Assembly (NCBI GenBank): GCA_035562735.1
Contig: DATMWB010000036.1
Coordinates: 1 to 19,097 of the forward strand
Direction of reading: 5' to 3'
Source of the DNA: UBA12158 sp035562735
GTDB taxonomy: Bacteria > Patescibacteriota > Microgenomatia > UBA12405
DNA length: 19,097 bases
This document shows, piece after piece, positions 13,364-19,097 of this stretch. The position numbers and the translations under genes were made by a program. How positions within the stretch are numbered: position 1 is the stretch's first letter; the number at the start of each line of letters is the position of its first letter. The notes below the pieces were generated by a model. That model searched no databases. It worked only from the letters and a program-made list of their open reading frames with translations, and was not told the origin of the DNA.

Positions 13364-14872
13364 ATGAACAAAAACACCAAAAGATACCGTTTTTATGAGA
13401 TGATTCCTGGCATATTTGCTTGGTTTGTAATTGTTTTTCCAATATGGGGTTCTTTTATTGTCCCAAAATGGGTCGCTTACTTTGTTTTGACCTTCTTAGT
13501 GTATTGGCTGTATCAATCATTTAAATCGGCAATTTTAGCTATTCTTGGATACTTTAAAATTCAAGCAGCCAAAAATATAAATTGGCTAGAAAAATTTAAC
13601 GATGATTTCCGTGCTTCATGGCTTCGTTATCGTGACATAAATCATGTCATCATTATTTCATCATATAAAGAACCAACAGAAGTAATTGAAATGGCTTTTA
13701 CCAGCCTTGCAACTCAAATTGATATCGATAAAAAAAAGATTCATGTAATCTTGGCTCAAGAAGCCAGGGCGGGAGAGCTTAACAACCAAAAGACCATAAA
13801 TTATTTTCAAAAAAAATATCAGAACACCTTTGGATCCCTTATATTTACTGAACACCCCAGCAATCTTCCCGGAGAGATAGCTGGAAAACACACCAATGAA
13901 GCATGGGCAGCTCGACACTTCAAAAAATTTTATATCGACAAGAAAAAATATAAAATAGAAAATTTGACTCTAACTTCCTGTGATGTGGATACAATTTTTC
14001 ATCCAAAATATTTTTCTGCTTTAACTTATTATTTTGCCTCTTCAGTCGATAGATATTATAAATTTTGGCAATCACCAATTTTTTGGCATCACAATATAAA
14101 TAGTGTCCCAGCTCCAATTAGAATCATTGGAATTATGGGAAATGCTATTCATATTTCAAATATTCAGGAGCCTGATGGGTTGTTTTTCAATTATTCTTGC
14201 TATTCTTCTTCTTTTAAATTGATTGATTCTGCTGGGTATTGGGATCCTGATATGATCCCAGAAGATTGGCATATATTTTTACAAACCTTTTTTAGTACTG
14301 GAGGCAAGACCTCTGTTTTTCCAATTTTTTTACCCACAGTTGTTGATGCCCCAGATGGTAAAAATTATTTTGCCGCTTTAAAAAATCGCTACAACCAGTG
14401 TGTTCGTCATGCTTGGGGTGCCATCGACATTCCCTATGCCATAGAACAATCACGACTTCACCCAGAAATACCATGGTTAACCCGTGCTCTTAGGGTCTAC
14501 AAACTCATCCAAACTCATTTTATTTGGTCAAGCAATTGGTTTATTCTAACCTTAGGAACCTCTCTTCCAGTTGCCCTAAACCCCCACTTCTTTAACACTA
14601 CATTTGGATATAATTTACCCAGAATATCCAACATTATTCTAACAATCTGTCTACTCCCCATGTTGGTCTTAATTGTCCTTGATTGGAAGTTGCGACCACC
14701 ATATCAAAAGAATGGTTTCTGGAATTTTGTAAAAAACATTATTCAATGGCCTCTAATGCCATTGGCTACGCTGGCAATGTCAGTTTTACCAGGACTTCAC
14801 TCACACACCCGTCTTTTGTTTGGCAAAAGACTGGAATATAAAACCACAGACAAAGGTTCTAGTGTAAAATAA
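13364..14872 (+). CDS. Membrane-bound family 2 glycosyltransferase
   Basis: 502 aa with an inverting GT-A/GT2 domain between membrane helices. Two N-terminal helices (about 17-33, 36-62) precede the catalytic part: VIIISSYKEP (95-104), LTSCDVDTIFHPKYF (DxD, Asp207/Asp209), MIPEDWHIFLQTF (Glu300-Asp301, acid/base region) and NQCVRHAWGA (Gln345, Arg348, Trp351, a QxxRxxW-like acceptor motif). At least two or three helices follow (about 388-405, 420-440, 458-477). Such enzymes build or export envelope polysaccharide; donor and product are unknown. It is first in a four-gene envelope operon and is served by a strong promoter with a very short leader. The next gene begins 7 nt after the stop. Confidence 0.9.
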   Translation: MNKNTKRYRFYEMIPGIFAWFVIVFPIWGSFIVPKWVAYFVLTFLVYWLYQSFKSAILAILGYFKIQAAKNINWLEKFNDDFRASWLRYRDINHVIIISSYKEPTEVIEMAFTSLATQIDIDKKKIHVILAQEARAGELNNQKTINYFQKKYQNTFGSLIFTEHPSNLPGEIAGKHTNEAWAARHFKKFYIDKKKYKIENLTLTSCDVDTIFHPKYFSALTYYFASSVDRYYKFWQSPIFWHHNINSVPAPIRIIGIMGNAIHISNIQEPDGLFFNYSCYSSSFKLIDSAGYWDPDMIPEDWHIFLQTFFSTGGKTSVFPIFLPTVVDAPDGKNYFAALKNRYNQCVRHAWGAIDIPYAIEQSRLHPEIPWLTRALRVYKLIQTHFIWSSNWFILTLGTSLPVALNPHFFNTTFGYNLPRISNIILTICLLPMLVLIVLDWKLRPPYQKNGFWNFVKNIIQWPLMPLATLAMSVLPGLHSHTRLLFGKRLEYKTTDKGSSVK

Positions 14873-14879
14873 ACATAAT

Positions 14880-16268
14880 ATGTTGTATGCCATATTGTTC
14901 TTGTTACTCAGGATACCTTCTTTATTTGAACCTTATTGGTACGGTGACGAAGGTATATATTTAGCTCTTGGTCAGGGAATACGTCAAGGATTAACTTTGT
15001 TTGAACAAATTCATGACAACAAGCCACCGACTCTTTACTATCTGGCAGCTTTTTCACAAAGTGTTTTTGGTTTTCGACTTTTACTTCTTTTGGCAATGAT
15101 TCCCACTGTTTATTTCTTTAATCGACTTTCCAAAAAATTTCTCTCTCCTCGTCAATCCAAGTTTTCTACCCTCATTTTTCTTGTTCTAAGTTCAATTCCC
15201 TTAATTGAAGGAAATATTGCCAACGCTGAGGTTTTTATGCTTTTGCCCACAGTTTTAGCCTTCTTTGTCTTTTTTAGCTCTCAAAAAAAGATACCTTTGA
15301 TAATCTCTGGACTCTTGCTTGGCATAGCTTTTACCATCAAGGTACCTGTTGCCATAGAGTTTGTCTTTTTATGTCTTTGGATTCTTCTTTTCTCCCCTCA
15401 AAAGTTAAGAAAAATTATTACCTTTGTATTTTCCTTTATTACTCCTACTATTTTATATCTTATTTATTTTGCCTTTAAAGGTGCCATAGAACCATTCCTT
15501 TTCGCTGCTCTTTTTCAAAATTTTGGATATTTATCTTCTTGGTCAACTGGAAGCATGCAGTCACCGGTTACTTCAGGCGGTTTGGTTATCCGAGGCGTTT
15601 TTCTTCTGGCGACTTGGTTACTTTCTTTTTTCTTATATCATAAGAAAAAAATTTCCAAATCTCTCTTTTTTATCAGTGCTTGGTTTTTTGCAGCCCTATT
15701 TGGCTCTCTTCTTTCAGGGAGACCTTACCCTCACTACTTAATCCAAGTACTTCCCCCTCTTTGTATATTGTTATTTTTCTTTAACAAAGCGAAATATTGG
15801 ATAATTGGAGTAATTTTATTATTTATATATTCGATCTACCAATATAAATTTTATTTTTATCCTGTTTTCTCCTACTATCAAAATTTCTATTCCCATATCA
15901 TTGGTATCAAAAAAGCTGATGAATATCGCCAATATTTTGGCAAAGATATGTCTGACAATTACAAAATAGCCGACAAGATTAAGTCAATTACCGATGACAA
16001 TGACCGAATTTTTGTTTGGGGTGACCAATCTTTCATCTACCCTCTTAGTGATAGACTGGCTTCGACAAAATATATTGTGTCTTACCATGTTTCTGATTTT
16101 AATGCCTATGATCTCACCCTTTCCCAACTTGAAGTACTTACCCCAAAAGTCATTGTCTATTATCCAATGGAATATCGCCCTTTTCCCAAGTTGGACAAAT
16201 TTATTACTGACTACTATTCGCTGACTGACCAAATTGGTTCGGCTTATATCTTCGAGCTTCGGCAATAA
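14880..16268 (+). CDS. GT-C (GT39/PMT_2-like) polytopic glycosyltransferase
   Basis: 462 aa, about ten membrane helices, followed by a C-terminal extracytoplasmic domain (about 365-462). The N-terminal loop RIPSLFEPYWYGDEGIYLALGQ (Asp23-Glu24), then HDNKPPTLYYLAAF (46-59), is the typical first loop of PMT/ArnT-like enzymes that transfer sugars from lipid-linked donors on the outer face of the membrane. The C-terminal FVWGDQSFIYPLSDR motif is common in this bacterial group. The acceptor (lipid, protein or glycan) is unknown. It is preceded by the GT2 gene (7-nt gap) and followed 5 nt later by a small membrane protein, within an operon that also holds a polyprenyl-phosphate transferase. No SD is evident. 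Confidence 0.88.
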   Translation: MLYAILFLLLRIPSLFEPYWYGDEGIYLALGQGIRQGLTLFEQIHDNKPPTLYYLAAFSQSVFGFRLLLLLAMIPTVYFFNRLSKKFLSPRQSKFSTLIFLVLSSIPLIEGNIANAEVFMLLPTVLAFFVFFSSQKKIPLIISGLLLGIAFTIKVPVAIEFVFLCLWILLFSPQKLRKIITFVFSFITPTILYLIYFAFKGAIEPFLFAALFQNFGYLSSWSTGSMQSPVTSGGLVIRGVFLLATWLLSFFLYHKKKISKSLFFISAWFFAALFGSLLSGRPYPHYLIQVLPPLCILLFFFNKAKYWIIGVILLFIYSIYQYKFYFYPVFSYYQNFYSHIIGIKKADEYRQYFGKDMSDNYKIADKIKSITDDNDRIFVWGDQSFIYPLSDRLASTKYIVSYHVSDFNAYDLTLSQLEVLTPKVIVYYPMEYRPFPKLDKFITDYYSLTDQIGSAYIFELRQ

Positions 16269-16273
16269 ACATC

Positions 16274-16645
16274 ATGAATGTCCTTTCATCATTCTTTGGA
16301 AATTTGGGAAAATTTTGGCAAACAAATTTAAATTCCCGCTTACTTCGCTTTACAATCGTATTGTTTTTGGGACAAGTTGCCCTAATAATCTGGTTTTATA
16401 ACCAATTACCTCCAGAAATTCCTTTATACTTCTCGCGACCTTGGGGCTCATCTTGGCTTGCTCCTACTTCATCAATTTTTATTTTACCCTTATTTACGCT
16501 TGTAACTCTTCTTGCTAACTATTTTTTAGCCCTTTTTTTTCATCAAAAAAAATTAATTCTTTCCCAACTTTTGGTGGTTTTTGCTTTTATTATTGCTCTT
16601 TTTTCAACTTTCTCTGTCCTAAAAGTTATTAGTCTTGTCATATAA
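16274..16645 (+). CDS. Small three-TM membrane protein, unknown
   Basis: 123 aa. An N-terminal cytoplasmic stretch (1-22) is followed by a helix (about 24-42), a loop with YNQLPPEIPLYFSRPWGSS, a second helix (about 66-88) and a third (about 94-120). The LPPEIPLYFSRPWG loop is distinctive and recalls the outside loop of DUF1648-like small membrane proteins, but I cannot name the family with confidence. The stop overlaps the start of the WecA/TagO-like gene by one base (TAATG), so the two are translationally coupled. An accessory role to that transferase is plausible (inference). Confidence 0.78.
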   Translation: MNVLSSFFGNLGKFWQTNLNSRLLRFTIVLFLGQVALIIWFYNQLPPEIPLYFSRPWGSSWLAPTSSIFILPLFTLVTLLANYFLALFFHQKKLILSQLLVVFAFIIALFSTFSVLKVISLVI

Positions 16646-17700
16646 TGTTTTTGCAATTACTCTTGGTTTTACCCTTTTCAATTTTAATTTCCTATTTTTT
16701 TACTCCCTTTGTTATAAAATTCTTTCGTTCTCGACGCTGGGTTGAAGATCCCCAAGTTAAAGACAAAAAAACCGGTAATGCAACAGCAAAAACTAGCGTT
16801 CCCAGAGGTGGTGGATTACCAATATTTCTTAGTGTCTTTGTCACCTCGATTGTTTTCTTACCTCTCGACAAACATCTTTTTGGAATTCTATTAGCTGCAT
16901 TTTTTGCCCTAATAATTGGATTATTAGATGATGTAAGGGACATTAGTCCAAAATTTAGACTTCTTACAAACATTTTAACCGCCCTAATTGTAGTTGCCTC
17001 AGGAATTGGTATTGCTTATGTTTCCAATCCTTTTGGTGGTGTCTTTGATTTGTCTACACCCCAACTTCATTTTTCTTTTTTTGGTAATCATTCTATCTGG
17101 ATATTAGCCGACATATTAGCTGTTATTTGGATTGTTTGGTGTATGAATTTTATCGGTTGGGCTTCAGGTGTTGAGGGTCAGCTACCTGGATTTGTATCAA
17201 TATCCGCCATCTTTATTGGTATTTTAGCCTTAAGATATTCAGGAGATGTTACTCAGTGGCCAGTAATCATCCTAGCCTTTTCCGTTGCCGGTGCATACCT
17301 AGGTTTTTTACCTTGGAATTTTTATCCTCAGAAAATTATGCCTGGATATAGTGGAAAAAGCTTGGCAGGACTTCTTTTGGCTGTCCTCTCAATTTTATCT
17401 GGCGCCAAAGTCGCCACACTTATCTTTCTTCTTGGAATACCCATGCTTGATGCAATCTACGTGCTAATTTACAGAATTTATCATCGAAAGTCACCCTTTG
17501 TCTCTGACAGTAATCATCTTCATCACCAACTTCTAAAACTTGGTTGGGGTCGTCGTCGCATTTCTGTTTTCTATTGGTCCCTAAGTCTTGTTCTTGGTTT
17601 GTTATCTCTATTTTTAAATAGCCAGCAAAAATTCTATGTATTTATCGGTATTGCGATTATCTTTTTTGGCATTACTCTGAAATTTTTTCGGCGTATTTAG
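16645..17700 (+). CDS. WecA/TagO/MraY-family polyprenyl-phosphate sugar-1-phosphate transferase, divergent active site
   Basis: 351 aa, about ten membrane helices. The family moves a sugar-1-phosphate from a UDP-sugar to undecaprenyl phosphate on the cytoplasmic face. Conserved parts are SVPRGGGLPIF (51-61), GLLDDVRDISPKFR (Asp95-Asp96), LPWNFYPQK (222-230) and DSNHLHHQLL (His291, 293, 294). The other Mg-binding motifs differ: where the family has NxxxxxDGxDGL this protein has NFIGWASGVEGQLPG (Ser174, Glu177), and where it has MGDSG it has MPGYSG (Tyr235). I recall similar MPGYSGKSLAG sequences in CPR proteins, so this may be a lineage-wide subfamily rather than a broken gene. Last in the envelope operon, it overlaps the convergent lipoprotein gene by 29 nt. 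Confidence 0.88.
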   Translation: MFLQLLLVLPFSILISYFFTPFVIKFFRSRRWVEDPQVKDKKTGNATAKTSVPRGGGLPIFLSVFVTSIVFLPLDKHLFGILLAAFFALIIGLLDDVRDISPKFRLLTNILTALIVVASGIGIAYVSNPFGGVFDLSTPQLHFSFFGNHSIWILADILAVIWIVWCMNFIGWASGVEGQLPGFVSISAIFIGILALRYSGDVTQWPVIILAFSVAGAYLGFLPWNFYPQKIMPGYSGKSLAGLLLAVLSILSGAKVATLIFLLGIPMLDAIYVLIYRIYHRKSPFVSDSNHLHHQLLKLGWGRRRISVFYWSLSLVLGLLSLFLNSQQKFYVFIGIAIIFFGITLKFFRRI

Positions 17701-18466
17701 TTGATATCCAAGCGTTGCTGTTCTGATAGATTATTTGATACCAATCAACAGTTTCATTTACCATTTCATACACTTCTCCTGGTTTTACCCTTCCAACTTC
17801 GGCTCCTGCGTTATTAGCTGAGTTTCGAACTCTTAGCCATCCAGTTTCAGTTTCTTTGATTTTGATTTTTTGTCCGGCTGTCCTGGTTGGAATTGGATTT
17901 GAAGAATAAACTGTTTCTGCTCTTTCTTCTTTTTCCAGTTTTGAATCAACAACCAGTTGGTATCCTTTCACGACTTTTACAATTAGATTAATATTTTTGT
18001 ACCCTGGATAACTAATTGACAACTTTCTGTCACCCTCAGAAACATTTTCAATTTTTGCCGGCGTGCTTGTTTTCAATTCTCCATCAATATATATCATTGC
18101 TCCTCCTGGATTAGAATTTATCAAAACACTTCCACTATTTCCGGTTTTTTCCATAGAAAGTACATAGCCACTATCTTTATTGGCGTCAAAGCTATAATTA
18201 ACAACAGAAGTTACATTACTTTCAAGCTTAATCTTTTTCTCCCAAAAATTACCATTTCTATCGTCAAGTTTTATATCAATCTCTCCCGATTTTAGGGTGT
18301 TGTTTTTATATGGAGTCATCCCGCTTTCTTTACCATTGAGGTATACTTTAGCTATGGGTTCAGATACAATTTCAACTCCCGACCTATCCACACCACAACC
18401 ACTCAAAAACAAGCTGCAAAAAACTATTCCCACCATTAAGCTAATATTTTTTCCTCTGATAATCAT
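17672..18466 (-). CDS. Lipoprotein with two PEGA domains and a C-terminal SH3 domain
   Basis: Up to 268 aa. A signal peptide with lipobox LSGC (Cys28 from the first Met) predicts a lipid-anchored surface protein. PEGA-like repeat 1 (about 35-71, EIVSEPIAKVYLNGKESGMTP) and repeat 2 (about 117-160, VLINSNPGGAMIYIDGELKTSTP) are followed by a bacterial SH3 domain (about 203-265, GWLRVRNSANNAGAEVGRV...WYQIIY...AWIS) of the type that binds wall or peptides. Two starts are possible, ATG 18478 and ATG 18466. TATAAT (18479-18484, minus) directly abuts 18478, so the transcript should begin about 18472; the start at 18466 (264 aa) is therefore chosen. The gene overlaps the convergent transferase by 29 nt and the divergent capA-like gene by about 113 nt. 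Confidence 0.9.
   Translation of the reverse strand: MIIRGKNISLMVGIVFCSLFLSGCGVDRSGVEIVSEPIAKVYLNGKESGMTPYKNNTLKSGEIDIKLDDRNGNFWEKKIKLESNVTSVVNYSFDANKDSGYVLSMEKTGNSGSVLINSNPGGAMIYIDGELKTSTPAKIENVSEGDRKLSISYPGYKNINLIVKVVKGYQLVVDSKLEKEERAETVYSSNPIPTRTAGQKIKIKETETGWLRVRNSANNAGAEVGRVKPGEVYEMVNETVDWYQIIYQNSNAWISTKYAEKISE
18342..18347 (+). promoter_or_regulatory. -10 box before the CapA-like gene, leaderless-type
   Basis: TATACT ends 6 nt before ATG 18354, the same spacing and sequence as before the transketolase gene. It lies inside the lipoprotein coding region on the opposite strand. GAGGT at 18338-18342 is an alternative SD, but at a long spacing of 11 nt. Confidence 0.4.
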
Positions 18467-19097
18467 AGTTCTTCTCATATTATATTTTATTTTTTATCCA
18501 AAAACGTTTTTATATCCCCTTAGTCGTCAAAACCTTGGTAAAAACAACTTTGCCTCAGCAACCATAGCTCCAAGCCCCACCTCAATCCCCACGGTATCAC
18601 TTGGTTTAGTTGGTGACTTAGGTCTTGGACGCTTTATAACTTCCACAGCAAGACAAAAAAACGATTTTTCTTGGAGTTTTCAGGGTATATCACCCTGGCT
18701 GATGAGCCACGATTTTAACCTTGCCAATTTAGAGAGTCCAATTATCAAAGATTGTCCAGAAGGCAAAACTGGAACCTTTACCTTTTGTGGTGACAGTCGT
18801 TTTTTACCCTATTTAAAAGCAAATAAACTGGTTCTAAACTTGGCCAACAATCATATTTTAAATTACGGTTTGGATGGTTTATCACAAACTCATAACTATT
18901 TATCGGAGAATGATATTGTTTATTTCCCAGAATTTGCCACCAAAACAGTCAATGGGATTAGTTTTGGTTTTCTGGGTTATGACTTTATTACCGATCCCGC
19001 CATTGCGAGCGAAGCAAAGCAATCTAAAATTATTAACGATGTCAAAAAATACAATTCAACCGTTGATTGGCTTATTGTTTCCATCCATTGGGGAAAT
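18354..19097 (+). CDS. CapA-like (PGA_cap) metallophosphatase-fold protein, 3' end off the window
   Basis: The frame is open to the right edge (248 codons visible). Family motifs are LVGDLGLGR (Asp88), NLESPI, NLANNHILNYGLDGL and SIHWGN, typical of the CapA/PGA_cap group of calcineurin-like proteins linked to surface polymer metabolism. A TM anchor (about residues 29-48) and a Ser/Pro/Thr linker (68-82) precede the domain. No ATG, GTG or TTG occurs in frame between the TM region and the domain, so ATG 18354 is the only standard start that fits, although it overlaps the lipoprotein gene by about 113-125 nt. The insert AIASEAKQS is encoded by a palindromic repeat unit. Start confidence is moderate; family confidence is high. 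Confidence 0.85.
   Translation, partial: MGSDTISTPDLSTPQPLKNKLQKTIPTIKLIFFPLIIIVLLILYFIFYPKTFLYPLSRQNLGKNNFASATIAPSPTSIPTVSLGLVGDLGLGRFITSTARQKNDFSWSFQGISPWLMSHDFNLANLESPIIKDCPEGKTGTFTFCGDSRFLPYLKANKLVLNLANNHILNYGLDGLSQTHNYLSENDIVYFPEFATKTVNGISFGFLGYDFITDPAIASEAKQSKIINDVKKYNSTVDWLIVSIHWGN
18479..18484 (-). promoter_or_regulatory. -10 box (TATAAT) of the lipoprotein gene
   Basis: A perfect TATAAT on the minus strand, immediately upstream of ATG 18478. It puts that ATG upstream of the expected transcription start and favours ATG 18466. No strong -35 is visible. Confidence 0.55.
19001..19025 (+). repeat. Widespread palindromic repeat unit inside the capA-like gene
   Basis: The unit begins CATTGCGAGCGAAGC and ends GCAATCT, with ATTGC/GCAAT terminal pairing. 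It closely matches the dispersed CATTGCGAGCGAAGCGAAGCAATC-like repeat that I know from many bacterial genomes, with one A in place of G. Here it is read in frame as IASEAKQS in a loop between the YDFITDP strand and the next helix. It looks like a repeat-derived peptide insertion. Confidence 0.65.

Noticed and set aside
15984..16265. 93-aa minus ORF inside the GT-C gene
   Set aside because: It is antisense to the conserved C-terminal domain of the GT-C protein, with no supporting signals.
1..19097. Alternative genetic code (UGA as Gly, as in some CPR)
   Set aside because: UGA ends several full-length genes at expected positions (transketolase halves, nucleotidyltransferase), and no in-frame UGA interrupts a conserved domain.
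1..19097. CRISPR array or prophage
   Set aside because: No regularly spaced direct repeats and no integrase, terminase, capsid or cas-like protein were seen.

Overview
The window is AT-rich, densely packed bacterial DNA. Genes commonly overlap by 1-60 nt, several very small unknown genes are present, and UGA reads as a normal stop. The gene set includes class A PBPs, a DUF5667-type membrane protein, a WecA/TagO-like enzyme with a non-canonical active site, a split transketolase and a CapA-like protein. Together this suggests a member of the Candidatus Patescibacteria (CPR), most likely of the Microgenomates type. That placement is inferred from protein style and memory of related genomes, not from a marker gene.

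Layout. (1) 1-744 is the C-terminal part of pyruvate phosphate dikinase, closed by a strong intrinsic terminator. (2) 798-2386 is an accessory-looking patch. It holds a 57-aa ORF, a secreted cysteine-containing protein inside a 600-bp segment bounded by perfect 17-bp inverted repeats, two small Cys-rich unknown proteins, and tRNA-Cys(GCA). (3) 3473-2389 (minus) is a compact operon: ECF-type sigma factor, two-TM membrane protein (possible anti-sigma partner), small Cys-pair protein. (4) 3557-7599 (plus) is a sugar-phosphate operon: transketolase N and C halves, class II aldolase, PfkB kinase, then a single-pass membrane protein. (5) 13326-7589 (minus) is a cell-wall operon: nucleotidyltransferase-fold protein, DUF5667 protein, and two tandem class A penicillin-binding proteins. 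(6) 13364-17700 (plus) is an envelope-glycan operon: membrane GT2, GT39/PMT-like GT-C enzyme, small 3-TM protein, WecA/TagO/MraY-family phosphotransferase. (7) 18466-17672 (minus) is a PEGA/SH3 lipoprotein. It is divergent from, and overlaps, a CapA-like metallophosphatase that runs off the right edge.

How it fits together. PPDK, transketolase, aldolase and PfkB kinase would serve lower glycolysis and the non-oxidative pentose-phosphate pathway of a fermentative, reduced cell. The PBP and glycan operons face away from one shared divergent promoter at about 13320-13351 and both serve the cell surface. Several genes lie 5-6 nt after a good -10 box, which suggests leaderless transcripts, while others have clear Shine-Dalgarno sites. 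No CRISPR array, rRNA, transposase or phage gene was seen. The most interesting items are the IR-bounded 600-bp cassette, the WecA-like enzyme lacking canonical aspartates, a widespread palindromic repeat read in frame inside capA, and the overlapping divergent capA/lipoprotein pair.
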